From: Nothopassalora personata
Lineage: Eukaryota > Ascomycota > Dothideomycetes > Mycosphaerellales > Mycosphaerellaceae
Length of the DNA: 64,000 nt
Assembly: GCA_033816765.1 (NCBI GenBank)
Contig: CM066289.1
Location: 1,550,001 to 1,614,000, forward strand
Direction: 5' to 3'
Position numbers and translations under genes: made by a program. The notes below the pieces were generated by a model. The model was not told where the DNA came from. It saw nothing but the letters and a program-made list of their open reading frames with translations, and did no database searches. How positions within the stretch are numbered: the first letter of the stretch is position 1; each line of letters begins with the position of its first letter. Below are positions 1-11,342 of this stretch, one piece after another.

Positions 1-137
1 GATGGATGGCAGCACATTGTGTATGGCGAATGCTCGATAGCCTGATCGCAGCAGGACAGCTCTCTGCTATGTCAATGAGACTCTTGTGTATGATACCATG
101 AATGCCTAGTACATGGCGATGTCAAACCACCCAACAA

Positions 138-371
138 TCAATAATGCGAATGACTTTCAAATTTGTGGTCAATGGCAGCATCTTCTTCCGACCTGCTTTC
201 TGCGTGCAAGGGCTGGAACTGGTGAGCCGACACACGCTCTGGCTTGAAGCACGTCTCGCTGTCTTGCTCCCTCAGCACTGTAGCAACCTTCTCGTCCAGG
301 AAAAGGTTGTGCAGACGCTTGATCTCGCTGTACTTCGGGGTGTATGTGCAGATGTCGAGGCGCGAAGGCAT
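138..371 (-). CDS. Possible short hypothetical protein, divergent from arp1
   Basis: A 77-codon open frame begins with ATG at 371 and reads away from arp1, leaving about 230 bp between the two starts, a size that could hold a shared promoter. The predicted protein is polar and charged, has no visible signal peptide or membrane segment, and I do not recognise a family. It may be a first exon whose gene continues beyond the window start, or a chance ORF. The only support is the reasonable amino-acid composition and the position. Confidence 0.25.
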   Translation of the reverse strand: MPSRLDICTYTPKYSEIKRLHNLFLDEKVATVLREQDSETCFKPERVSAHQFQPLHAESRSEEDAAIDHKFESHSHY

Positions 372-604
372 CTAATCGAAATCCAGTATCGTCCAGCTAG
401 CGGCCGTTGATATTTGATGGAGTCACCCTAAACTTAATGACCGCGCGCACCGCACGCGCCCGTGCCGGACTTCTATTCATATCGCACTCGGACTTGATAA
501 CACAACAACTCATGCACCGTGGTTCAGCAGCCTCGACAGATTTGATGCCGAACCGCGCGCTATAGCACAGCGCTCTGTCGCGCTCCTCACCACATTACTC
601 CAAA

Positions 605-1874
605 ATGGGCGACCTGCACAACACGCCCATCGTCATAGACAATGGCAGCGGCACCATCAGGGCGGGTTACGCTGGTGAAGACGCGCCTCGCTGCTATTTC
701 CCCTCATACGTTGGACGCCCGAAGCACCTCCGAGTCCTCGCTGGCGGGCTCGAAGGCGACGTCTTCATTGGCAACAGGGCACAGGAGCTGCGCGGTCTCC
801 TGAAGATCCGATATCCCCTCGAGCATGGCATAGTCACGGATTGGGACGACATGGAGAAGATATGGCAGCACATATACACGGACGAGCTCAAGACACTGAG
901 TGAAGAGGTATGTTGAGGCTCAGGTCAGTCCTGGGATGTCAAGTTGGGCAAGGGTATAACTGAAACTGTTGAAGCACCCAGTTCTCTTGACAGAGGCACC
1001 TCTAAATCCTCGAGCGAATCGCGACACGGCTGCCCAAATTCTGTTCGAAACATTCAACGCACCAGCGCTGTACACATCTATCCAGGCAGTCCTCTCCTTA
1101 TACGCATCCGGCAGAACGACAGGAATTGTACTCGATGCCGGAGACGGCGTCTCGCATGCTGTGCCGGTCTATGAGGGCTTCGCTATTTCCAATAGCATTC
1201 GCAGGATCGATGTGGCTGGAAGAGATGTGACAGAAGAGCTGCAAAAGCAACTGCGGAAAGGAGGCAGCGTCTTCCACACCAGCGCAGAGAAAGAGATCGT
1301 GAAGAACATCAAAGAGAAGACCTCGTACGTGGCACTGGATCCCAAGAAGGAAGAGAAGGAATGGCACAACGCAAGCAGTCGAGGCGGCGAGAGCAAAGCC
1401 ATAGAGTATGTGCTTCCCGATGGCAAGAAGCTCAAGGTCGGTGCTGAACGATTCCGAGCTCCTGAGATTCTCTTCGAGCCGGAGCTTATCGGACAAGAAT
1501 GGCCCGGTCTGCACCAAATCGTCGTGGACTCGATCAATAGGACGGATATGGACCTTCGCAAAGCGCTCTACGGTAACATTGTACTGTCAGGAGGGTCCAC
1601 CATGATCAAGGGCTTTGGCGACAGACTGTTGCACGAGGTCCAACGGCTGGCGGTCAAGGACATGCGCATCAAGATATTTGCACCTCCCGAGCGACTCTAC
1701 AGCACCTGGATCGGAGGCAGCATCTTGGCCGGATTGAGCACGTTCAGAAAGATGCACGTAACAGCCGATGATTGGCATGAGAGTAAGTCATTTCCCAGCA
1801 ACTCATAAGCGGCAGTGCGTCACTTTGGCTAACAATCAGCAGACCCCGACATCATTCATCAAAAGTTCGCGTAA
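605..1874 (+). CDS. arp1: Actin-related protein 1 (centractin), dynactin filament subunit
   Basis: Three exons: 605-907, 975-1782 and 1843-1874, giving 380 residues, the usual Arp1 length. Introns are 67 and 60 nt with GTATGT and GTAAGT donors. The first acceptor is an atypical AAG just before the codons for [13 protein letters not shown], the canonical actin-fold continuation; the last tiny exon encodes the Arp1-type end [10 protein letters not shown], which is why I do not stop at the in-intron TAA near 1808. Visible motifs are the phosphate-1 loop DNGSG near residue 11, phosphate-2 loop LDAGDGV near 154, and the adenosine segment GGSTMIKGF near 308. Arp1 forms the short filament of dynactin, the dynein activator needed for nuclear and organelle transport along hyphal microtubules. 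The gene looks intact with normal codon use. Centractin rather than conventional actin is inferred from divergence and the C-terminal tail. Confidence 0.93.
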
Positions 1875-3125
1875 TGAATTGCACGAACACATCCGTTCTA
1901 GAGAATGACCCCTTTAGCAAAGACGTCAGCTCTTAGTCAAACGTGGAGTCTCCACGAGCCCAGACTTTTCGGTATGGTCGGAATCGCTTCCCGACATGGG
2001 TGCCGGCGAACCGAGAATGATGGAGCGCAAGCGCGTAGAGCCCTCCTCGTAACACAGCGTTCTGCAGGCGCAAATTATGCATTCAGCACCGCATGCACGC
2101 CTAGCTCGGCCCTCTTTTCGTTATGTTTGACGACGAACAGGAACAGCTGTCATGATGCTATGGAAATTGGGAGAACTGCTCTGCGGAGCAAGATCGACGT
2201 CTCGTCACGTAATGCGCTAGAGCTCGATTCCTCCGGTACCTGCACATGGTCTGGAATATCGACCATTCACACCGCATAGACTAGGAGGAGAAGCGAGAGT
2301 CAAACACTTCGCCGGGATATCGTCCTTGGCTGGGTCGACAAGGGCTTCAAGGGCATGTGTTGTCTCACTGTCGTGTGGTATTGCGTTGGACTGATCCAGA
2401 GCACTGCGATTCGTGTAGAAGTCAATCAGACAATTACAATGAATGAAGGCGCCATTGAGCCACGTGTTCGTGTCCCAATACGGTCGTGTTCCCGCTGGCT
2501 TAGCAGCAGCAGCAGCCCGGCGAGAGCGGAGGCGTGGTCATGCGGTACGAGGCACGATCTCCCTGATGTCCCAACACAGTGTCATGGGGCCACTGGGCCA
2601 TACCGCATGCGGAATTTCCTGGGGGTAATAGCGCCTTCTCTGCGTACCCCATAATTTGCTAACAAGAAGTCCTGATCCGGTGCCGATATCCAGTCGCAAT
2701 CCGAGCTGTTGGCACGCACGACTTGGCTCAGGGTGGCGTGCCCACGTGGTGGTTCGATCTGAGATTGAAGCGACAAGACTTCGAGGCAACAAGCTGCGAA
2801 AGTCGGCCAGGAATGATGACATGACGTTGGAAACAGCGAGAGAAGACGATGGAAAACGAAGCCTGCGATGGCTTACGCCATGCTCGAGGCAAAGTGAATC
2901 ATCGCCTGGAAACTGGGTGGACCTTGGCGAGTGACGCCACGGCGGACGGCGGACATGGCAACGGCTGTGACATCCAGTCGTGCTTCGTCCCGACGCGAAG
3001 TGCCTTCCGGATCAAAAATCTGTGACAAAAAGTTTCGTACCTCTTACTCTTCCACCTTCAGTTAACTGCTTAGCGCGCACTGTTGGAATGACCGCGTGAT
3101 GTGACTCCTGGCAAATTTGCGGTCC
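1875..3125. other. Intergenic, no supported gene
   Basis: About 1.25 kb between arp1 and the repeat upstream of the DUF3602 gene. Several short open frames occur on both strands (for example 1905-2279 plus and 2538-2822 minus), but they overlap each other, have no recognisable motif and no convincing intron structure. I see no tRNA or transposon remnant and no RIP signature. It is best read as the arp1 3' region plus an upstream regulatory region. Confidence 0.5.
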
Positions 3126-3190
3126 GTGCTGCGTGCGTGCTGCGTGCTGCGTGCTGCGTGCTGCGTGCTGCGTGCTGCGTGCTGCGTGCT
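3126..3190 (+). repeat. Heptanucleotide tandem repeat (GTGCTGC)n
   Basis: Seven exact head-to-tail copies of GTGCTGC run from 3137 to 3185, followed by a partial copy to 3190 and preceded by one further copy at 3126-3132 separated by GTGC. It ends about 50 bp before the TATA-like element of the following gene, so copy-number change would alter promoter spacing. Confidence 0.9.
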
Positions 3191-3240
3191 CAGCCCAAGA
3201 CCGATCAACGATGGTTCACGTTACGTGCTTGTTTGGTAGG

Positions 3241-3246
3241 TATATA
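3241..3246 (+). promoter_or_regulatory. TATA-like element upstream of the DUF3602 gene
   Basis: TATATA lies 147 bp before the start codon at 3393. It is followed by a pyrimidine-rich stretch with CTCTCT and then an A/C-rich leader immediately before the ATG, the usual arrangement in well expressed filamentous-ascomycete promoters. The assignment rests on motif and position only. Confidence 0.45.
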
Positions 3247-3392
3247 GAAAGGCCCGGTGGGTTTCTCTCTCTGCAATTCTTTATTTCGACGATAATCAAG
3301 ACTCACCACATACGGTTGCTGCTTCAAAGGGAATACATCAACTGGACACCATCAACACTATTCATACTCGCCACAATACAACACACATCAAT

Positions 3393-3884
3393 ATGCCGCG
3401 ACAAGTATCCATCATCGAGCCACACCCAACCGTCTCCGAGAAGGGCGGCTACGTGATGGCAGGCGGCCGTGGCGGCTCTGGCAATTACAGAGAATACAAG
3501 GCCGAAGAAGTCTCCAACGGCGCAGACGCAACCGGCCCAGCATCACGAGTCTCCCTCACCCGGCCCTTCAACTCCAAGCGCACCGTTACCAGCGGACGAG
3601 GCGGCGCCGGCAACATGTTCTCACCACGCACTTCCGAGACCGACTTCACAATCTTCCAATTCGACGAAGAAATGGTCAGGCACCGCGAAGCCGTTAGCCC
3701 AGTCTACCGCGTGGGTCGAGGTGGCGCGGGCAACCTGTTCACCGACAACTCCACGTCGCAGTTCCTCTCGATGACGCGCAAGGACAGCATCGAGTCGGTG
3801 GCATCATCGACCTCGGACCGCATCAGCACCAGGCAGCGCATGGGTGGCGTCCTCGGCAGCGTCTTTAGTAGGCGATCATCGTAG
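3393..3884 (+). CDS. DUF3602 / Par32-like GRGGAGN-repeat protein
   Basis: Single-exon ORF of 163 residues. The ATG at 3393 sits in a good context (ATCAATATG). The protein is low in hydrophobics and rich in Ser, Arg and Gly, with three copies of the glycine motif that defines the family: GGRGGSGN near residue 24, GRGGAGN near 69 and GRGGAGN near 108. The tail is Ser/Arg-rich, ending FSRRSS. In yeast the related Par32 is phosphorylated after rapamycin treatment and acts on ammonium transporters in nitrogen/TORC1 signalling; a similar role here is inference. No signal peptide or membrane segment is seen, so a cytosolic, intrinsically disordered, phospho-regulated protein is likely. A repeat and a TATA-like site lie just upstream. 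Confidence 0.85.
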   Translation: MPRQVSIIEPHPTVSEKGGYVMAGGRGGSGNYREYKAEEVSNGADATGPASRVSLTRPFNSKRTVTSGRGGAGNMFSPRTSETDFTIFQFDEEMVRHREAVSPVYRVGRGGAGNLFTDNSTSQFLSMTRKDSIESVASSTSDRISTRQRMGGVLGSVFSRRSS

Positions 3885-4935
3885 ACGCTACTCTGCTGGC
3901 CTCTCTTCACGTCAACGTCATGACTTTACGACTCTCTTACCACCTTGACTGCATCAAGCAAGCGAGCTGGCCCGACCCTCGCGCCCTTCCTCATCAAAGC
4001 GTTGGCGCTGGTCCGGGATGGAACCTCTTCTGTACTCTTTAGTTCAGTTTATGACGAGCAACGGCGCCCCCAAGGATGGGTATCTTCGCTGAAATCGGCA
4101 GGCATTTGGCATTATGGATGGCGTTTGATTGACCTGGAGAATAAGGACCGAAAAGTTACTCTGCGATGGACGACGGCTAGACTCAGCCGTTGTCTGTTTT
4201 CCTGTATTATTGACAACCAGCGAGATTGAACCAAAAGTATGATTCATTTGATACCCCGCGCAGCGAGGGCGCCGATGTGGCACTCTGTGGAACGTGGGAG
4301 GATGGGCTTGTTCTCGTTGGGAGACAAGTTGTTTTGTATAGGGCTTAATGTGGAAGATGATGCTTACGGGCTGATCGTGAAACGACTTTACTACCCACAT
4401 GTTTCTATTCCAGTTTCATGAACTTCGGCGATGTGTATGGAAACGTGTGTGCTAGCACTTGATGACAGGCGCGCGCCGTCTGACATGCTCGCTCACGCTC
4501 GTGCAGTGGCTGGTGGAGCATAGGAGGTAGAACCGAGAGTATGCCCGCCGTGCAGGGGTGTGATCTGATGAGATGCACGGGCTGAACTGGCATCCGGCGG
4601 CTCTCAGCTCGCCACAGCACTTGATCTGATCAGCTGTGACTCTCGACATGGACCAACCGCAGCATCTCCAAGGTCAGACGATGCGGTCACGACCGAACAC
4701 ATAATCATCGGAGCAGAAATCGACTTGAACACGAAAGGTGGCGCGGGATCGGCTCTGTGTTCACGCCGATGACGGACGGCTGTTTTGGTTATTGATTGAA
4801 CAGCACCCGAATTTGGCCGCGACGGCAACCGAAATAGCAAGCAGAGAGGGCATGCCATGCATGATACGCGACGTATGAATTACCACATTAATTCGCGATC
4901 GTGTCCTCGCTATCGCCTGGGCCACATCATCAGCT
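3885..4935. other. Intergenic, no supported gene
   Basis: About 1.05 kb between the DUF3602 gene and the Osh3-type gene. Short frames occur on both strands (for example 4044-4400 and 4604-4858 minus) but none shows a domain, signal peptide or exon logic. No repeat or RIP signal is visible. It presumably holds the DUF3602 terminator and the Osh3 promoter. Confidence 0.5.
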
Positions 4936-7900
4936 ATGGCAGGCATTGAACACATCCAGATCCATTCCAAGGTACGCCATCTCTGCAGTGGAGCTGTCCG
5001 CTTCACGAGGAGCATGATCGACCAGCTAAGCCGTCCATGACTGACATCGACTGTGCGGCAGAGCTACCTCGTACGCTGGATACAAGTCGCCGAGCATCAC
5101 TCCATCTCTTGGTCGCTGCAACCCAACAAGAAGAGCATCAACTTTGGCATCTTCAAACACCCAGGCACGAAGAACGGCCTCACCCCGAACCTCCCCGCGC
5201 AAGAGACGATCGAGAGCGCTGCGAATGCGCCGGGCACGCCCGCACTAGATGGCGCAGCACAGGCAAGACCACAGCAGGCGCCGAGGAGAGGCTCCGTCAC
5301 CGACAGCAGTGTCGTAGAAAAGCTGCAAGCGATCGGGCTGAGATCTGTCGCCTGGACGGGAAGGTGCGAAGCAGACAAGGTCGCCATGGGGCGTTATGAC
5401 GTCCCAGCAGGAGAAGGAGGCACATATGGCTTGATCTTCGACAACACATTCTCCAAGCAGACATCCAAGAATGTGACGTTGGTCCTCATGACGCATCCGA
5501 CCCATGCGCCGCCGAAGTCTGGACATCACCTACATTATGCCATGGCCAACGCGAGCTCGGGTAGCAATGTGGGCAGCAGGAGAGGCTCAAGTCCGTCGTT
5601 GAAGCCCGTGTCCGAGTCTAGCGATTCTCTGCCTCTACATGCACATCGAGCTGTCCTGGAAGATCCACGGCCGAACTCCAAGGGAGGACATCCGGTCGAG
5701 AGCAGAGGCATAGAAGGCACCACGTTCTACACTGGAGTGCTCTGGAAGAAGAGGAGGAAACGGGGTCAAACGCCTGCGAAGCGCTTCTTTTCCTTGGACT
5801 TTACGTCATCCACGCTATCTTACTACAAGAATCGGCATTCTTCTGCGTTGCGAGGCGCGATCCCTCTCTCCCTGGCCGCGGTCGGCGCGAACGAGAAGAA
5901 CCGCGAATTCTCGGTGGACTCTGGTGCGGAGGTATGGCACCTCAAGGCCATCAACCGAAAGGACTTCGAAAGCTGGAGAGATGCGCTTGAACGCGCGCAA
6001 GCGAATGCTTATGCCCCATCGACACCCTCCAAAGTGCTCCGCGACTTTCCCCTGCCCAACAGGCAGGATCCGGCAGAGGAGCGCGCGTGGCAGAGAGTGG
6101 AAGAGCTCGTGAGCAAAGTCGCAGGAACTCGTGATGCCGTTCGAGGTCTTGCAAAAGACACGGATCCAAAGTACTGTACTGGGAGCAATGGAGCAGGACT
6201 AGGCCGGACAACATCGAAGAGCAGCAGCAACAACGCCAGCCTCATCTCGAACGAGGACGCGAATTCATACTTTCTTCAGCCAGATGATCGTTCATCAAAT
6301 CCGCAACGACGACCATTTTGGAAGCGGACTGCAAGCGCGGATAGGAGCTCGTCTGCACTGTTTCGCAGAAGCGTGTCCGCTCAGCTTGCAGCCCCTTCTC
6401 CATCGTTGGCTGGTTCGGCATCTCATGGCAACGGCTCGATATCGATACCGAAGCGGCCTAGTATGAACACGTTACATCAGAATCAGCTTCCAGGTACCCC
6501 TGAAGTCGATGTGCACGAACGATGCATGGCTCTGTTGCGAGACTTGGACAATGTTGTGTCTGACTTCTCGGCGCTGGTCGCAGAGAGCAAGGCACGAAGG
6601 CAACCGCCGCAGCTGACGACAAGCTCGCGCTTGTCGCTTGACTCGATAGACGATCAAGAGTTCTTCGATGCTGATGACGGTGGCACACCTTCACATCTTC
6701 TCGACATTCGTCGCTCAACCGAGTACACGGAGCCGCAGGAAGATATCTTCGACGAGGTCTCCGACGTCGACTCTGACTCGAGCAGCGATGCAGGCGAGGG
6801 ACCGGGAGAGTCCGTGATCTTCAGTCCGAAGCGGCAGACATCACAATCTCCGCTCTTCCCAGATAAGCCGCAGACTCTTGCGCCTCTGCCGCTGTCTCCA
6901 GTCAAACGGCGAACGACTGTCAAGCCACCGAAACAGGCACCTCCAAGCATTATTGGCTTCCTGCGAAAGAATGCCGGCAAAGACCTGTCCACTGTTTCCA
7001 TGCCAGTGACAGCCAACGAACCTACATCACTGCTGCAGAGGTTGGCGGAGACGTTGGAATATCCACAGCTACTGGATGCCGCAGCATCGACATCGATCTC
7101 ACCAGCCGAACGCATCATGTACGTTGCGGCATTCGCGGTATCGTACTACTCCAATAATCGAGTCAAGGAACGAGCCATTCGCAAACCCTTCAATCCAATG
7201 CTTGGCGAGACCTTCGAGCTTGTGCGAGAAGACCTAGGCTTCAGATTCCTAGCCGAGAAAGTGTCGCACCACCCCATACGGATGGCATGCCAAGCGGAGA
7301 GCTTGAACAATGGCGGCTGGTGCTACACGCAGTCGCCACACCCCGTGCAGAAGTTCTGGGGCAAGTCGGTAGAGGTCAACAGTGACGGGAGAGCCCGAGT
7401 TGTACTGCACGCTCCGCAGGAGCACTATTCGTGGACGCAAGCGACTTGCTTTTTACGGAACGTCATCGCGGGAGAGAAGTATGTTGAGCCGGTGCAGACC
7501 ATGACGGTGTCGAACGAGACGAACGGCATGCGGGCAGTCGCCACTTTCAAGTCTGGGGGTATGTTCTCTGGACGCAGCGAGGACGTCACTGTGCAACTTT
7601 TCGATAAGGATTCGCCTCTGCCGCTTGGTCTTGCAGGGAAATGGACGGAGAGTCTGAACAGAACGGACACGGGAGCCACGATTTGGAAAGTTGGACCTCT
7701 AGTTCCGGATGCTGCCAAGGTCTATGGTTTCACCTCTTTCGCAGCGACACTCAATGAGATCACTGAAGTCGAGGAAGGCCATCTACCTCCTACTGATTCA
7801 CGTCTACGACCGGATCAGCAAGCTCTTGAAAAAGGTGACGCAGATAAGGCAGAAGCACTCAAAGCTAAACTGGAAGAGCGACAGCGCGCGCGGAGAAAGG

Positions 7901-8073
7901 TTCTGGAGAGTCATGGGCAAGAATGGAAGCCGCAGTTCTTTGAGAAGGTTCCGACCAATGTTGTTGATGATCAGAGCGAAGAGGTTTGGGTTTTGAAGAG
8001 TGACAATGCTGGGTACTGGCAGAAGCGTGCGAACGGGGATTGGAGTGGTGTGCAGCGGGTCTTTGAGCTTTGA
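4936..8073 (+). CDS. osh3: Oxysterol-binding protein, Osh3 type (GOLD-PH-FFAT-ORD)
   Basis: Two exons: a 36-nt first exon (4936-4971, encoding MAGIEHIQIHSK) and 5062-8073, joined across a 90-nt intron (GTACGC to CAG). The product is 1015 residues, close to yeast Osh3. The second exon stays open 9 nt upstream from a GTG, but joining the short exon gives a proper ATG and a natural GOLD-domain start. Domains in order: GOLD-like about 1-150; PH domain about 232-325; FFAT motif EFFDADD at about 545-551, which binds ER VAP proteins; oxysterol-binding ORD about 665-1010 with fingerprint KVSHHP at 745-750. The family transfers sterol or phosphoinositide lipids at ER-plasma membrane contacts and supports PI4P turnover by Sac1. 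Residues 330-540 are Ser/Pro-rich linker. The gene appears intact; the lipid carried cannot be read from sequence. Confidence 0.93.
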
Positions 8074-8598
8074 GCTTTGAACTTTGGAATAGGTGATACC
8101 CTACTTTGCAAAAGTGGCTGACTGGAGAGTAGAGCGCGATACGACGTTCGGTCTGATGCAACAAGTTGGCACTCTATTGCGATCGCCGAAGTATGTGCCA
8201 ATACATGGACACATTTCCTGAGCTCGCTGCCGTGCCTTTCACGGAGAAGTGCCCGCAGCGCACACGAGGAGAGAACGTCCGACGTACGGCACAGTAATTG
8301 TACCATCGGTTCTGCAAGTCACACACAGAGAATGTCGATCCCAGGAGGTGAAGTCGCTACAGCAGCAAGATTTGTGCTGTATTGGCCATATGGACGGCGT
8401 GAAGATGTTCAGCGATTATGACGAGGAAATGTGACGCTTACTGTTGATGTTCGCAATGCCTCTTCAAACGCTTTGTCGAATTGTTGAGGACGAAGAATAA
8501 TGCTGACTGGAGATATTCACAATGCAGCACTGCAGCTAACTTCGGACATCTTTGCAGTCTGTCGGGACACACTTGCAGTGCTAGCACCAGATCTTGAC
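8074..8598. other. Intergenic, nothing recognised
   Basis: About 0.5 kb following the osh3 stop. The first few bases repeat the end of the gene (GAGCTTTGAGCTTTGA), giving tandem TGA stops. Short open frames are present but none is convincing. Confidence 0.5.
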
Positions 8599-9950
8599 AT
8601 GGCCGCTGCCGAGGCATCATACCTACTGGACGAGGCCCTCAGATGATTGGAGCACTTCCGCAATTGTGCACTCATCCTCGGAACCATTTCAGCATTGCTG
8701 GCATGGATTTATGTGCCAAAGGCGAGAGCTCGCGACGATGATGGGCGATGTCTTCCCACACGGAGCGCTTTCTGGAAGCATTACATCCGGCCACTCGATG
8801 GAGAGTCTGCCAAAGACTGTATTTGCATCATTCGCAGAGATACGTGCGAATGTCCAATTCGTAGCGACATCTGCGGCCACGTTACATGCCGCGAAGCGTC
8901 TGAGGTACGGTCGTTGGTATCTATCCTATGTATCACGACAAGAGTACTGATTCGTTGACAGAGACTGGGTGGGGTCAGCACGATAAAGTATCCGCTGTCC
9001 TCAATGTCAAATGACTGTGCTCGACCCGGGCGTCATGCCATTAGAGCTGCTGCTCACAGTAGCTTCCACTGTGATGCAGTCTTCGACCTTGTGCTTACAC
9101 TGTTCGAGAGTGCCGCATACTGGCCCGCCGTGTTCCGAGCTATTGGACAAATGTGGATGAACAAATACTTCATCGAGATGATGTGGAGTGCCGGTCCGGA
9201 CTGGTGACGGTACATAGCCAATGGTTTCTACGCGGATGTCTTCGATTTTGCGATCATTTTGGGACAAAACTGTCTTCAAGCTGGAAGATTTCTGCATTTC
9301 GTTCTAGTCCATTGCATCCATGTGGCGTTTCTGGTGGCAGCAGATGGTCAACGGAGGTCGTTAGATGGTGATAGTGAGGAGTCATCAGTTCGTGAAATGT
9401 GGTAAGGCCTCAAGTCACCTGTATGCATCGCACACTATAAGCACTTCATCTGCGAAGGCTAAGCGAGGTAAGCTATCCATCTTTTCCGATGCAGACAATC
9501 CGCTACCTCAGTGTAGGGACTGGATCGACCCAGATCGAGGCGAGCAGCGCTGCCCACAGTGCCACCAAGTGCTCATGCGGGATCCAGAGCTTGACGTTTC
9601 AGAAGCCATCCTCGGTACCAGCCAGCTTCGCAGCCATGTTTATGAGTTTGATGCTGGCGCTCCCAATAAGATTCTCGGGCAGCTACCTCAATCTCGTTGT
9701 GGTGCTTCTGCATTCCCGCTTCGTTTACGACTTTGGTAGTAGCATGCTCTTCTACAGACGAGAGTGGTGGCGCGACCTAACACGGGGACCTACGGTCGAC
9801 TTCCTCACAGGCAAGCTTGAGTTCAAGGCGCCGTGGTGTGCGGTGGGCTTCCTGTTCCTGCTATCCTGGCTATGAAGCTGGATCGCAGAGTTGGAGATTT
9901 CGGCGCGGTGGATGTTGGTGCGGCTTTGTTGGCATTTGCCTGTGGCTGGC
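8599..9950 (+). pseudogene. Decayed membrane-protein-like locus with in-frame TGA codons
   Basis: Starting at ATG 8599, a frame runs through hydrophobic and cysteine-rich sequence but is cut by TGA at 8644-8646; the sequence after it (LEHFRNCALILGTISALLAW) looks like a membrane segment. A likely intron starts at GTACGG near 8905. A further frame from about 9004 contains MWMNKYFIEMMW and is cut by TGA near 9205, yet the same frame continues with hydrophobic sequence (ADVFDFAIILGQNCLQAGRF) to a GTAAGG donor at 9402. A third block (9489-9875) has several probable membrane segments and RREWWRDLTRGPTVDFLTGK, ends at TGA near 9873, and again continues in frame with aromatic, hydrophobic residues. 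Each TGA could derive from CGA by C to T. I do not recognise the family. Alternatives are unrecognised introns or sequencing error. Confidence 0.4.
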
Positions 9951-11342
9951 GTCTGGCTTCAACCGACGAAGTGAGTTCTTTAAGCTGCGAGAAATATTCC
10001 CTAGCTTCGAATATGCTGGCTCCGGCGAAAGACTAGCAAGCAGTATTTCAAGACTGTACGTCGTTGTTGTCCTTCGGCAATGCAATGCAGCTCTCTTTCG
10101 GTGGTTGCCCAAATCGATGCATTTCGGACTGCAGCGACATGCCAGCAGGTCCGCGCAACTGCGATAGCTGCTCTTATTTCATTCCTGCGTTCCTACAGCG
10201 GCAAGCGGCACGATGCTCTCTGTGTGCGTCTTGCTGGCAGTGTATTAGTTTGCGGTGGACCTCGTATCGAAAGCGAAACTCTTTGATGCGCAATTTTCGG
10301 ACCAATTTCTTGGCGAGACATCGGAGATACTCTGGTGCAAGGCTGAACCTCAAAATCGGGACGTACATCGTCTGTGTGCAGCCAGGTTACGTTCTAGATC
10401 CCAGCGAGCCGATCATCCTCGCGAATTCCAGGTACAGGGCGAACCAGGCGCTATTGATCTAGCCGCAGCTGTGAACACATTTTAGTCGGCCAACCCTCAA
10501 CCCGGTCAGACGGGTCTCCGCAACCGTGACACTCCGCTTACGTACTCTGTCTATTGTACGGTTCAGAGAGCATCGTCCATACAACTTGTGCTACAAGACC
10601 GGTGTTCAAGGCCAAGTTTGGCTGATACTGTATCCCAAGCTTCTGCAGCACGGCACAGCTGATGCGGACACTGGAACGCGAATACGGCCGATCACGTTTG
10701 ATTAATCCCTCCAGCGGAGGCTCAGCTCTAGCCAGCAACACCCATCCATACACATGGTTGAGCAACACTTACAAGAACAAAGATCAATGCACCTCCGCAA
10801 TCCTTGTGCTCGGCTAGACGTTCCGAGCGAGGTCTTGGCATTGGATATTCCGGACCTTCCGTTAGATGTCAGCCATTGCAAGCTGCGATCTTCACTGCGA
10901 TTAAGAGTCTTACAGGAATATGCCGTCAGCTGACTCACTTTCCCACGAGTTTGTGGTGATCAACCTCGTGCCCATGTGGATCCCGAGACAGCCATCCCTT
11001 TTAGAGCACATGATGCCCTCACGCTAGACTGCCATCGCTAAGCCATGCTGAGTTGTAGTCGATCCACCTTCATGATCTTGCAACAGCCTGGTCGATGACC
11101 TGATTGGCTATACCGCCCCGGAGGCTGGAAGCCTGCAACGTGGTGGACATGATCATACAGGTGCAGTCCATTATCGATGATGCCCAAGCAGCCCCCTGCC
11201 ATGGCGCATCAACCATGTTAGACCTCGACACAGAACATATATGACAGCATTTTCTCTGCTGCCCCAATACCTATATTCCATCCTCGCCTTCGGCTCCACA
11301 TCTCAGCCAGTGACTTCTTAGCAAGGTCATTGTAGCTTGACA
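9951..11342. other. Region without a supported gene
   Basis: About 1.4 kb. Short plus-strand frames at 10080-10286 and 10255-10485 have protein-like composition (for example KAKLFDAQFSDQFLGETSEI) and may be the decayed 3' part of the preceding locus, but stops and frame changes intervene. From about 10,500 to the GMC gene I see only short overlapping frames. No RNA gene or transposon is visible. Confidence 0.4.

Noticed and set aside
1098..1561. Long minus-strand frames antisense to arp1 (1098-1517 and 1169-1561)
   Set aside because: Shadows of the conserved arp1 coding sequence; composition matches antisense codons and no motif is present.
3133..3456. Plus-strand frame through the heptamer repeat into the DUF3602 gene
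   Set aside because: Openness comes from the repeat (CVLRAAC units) and the frame is overtaken by the well supported gene in another frame.
8599..9950. Selenocysteine or reassigned TGA to explain the in-frame TGA codons
   Set aside because: Neighbouring genes use TGA as a normal stop (osh3, GMC oxidase, POT transporter) and these fungi are not known to use selenocysteine; mutation of CGA is simpler.
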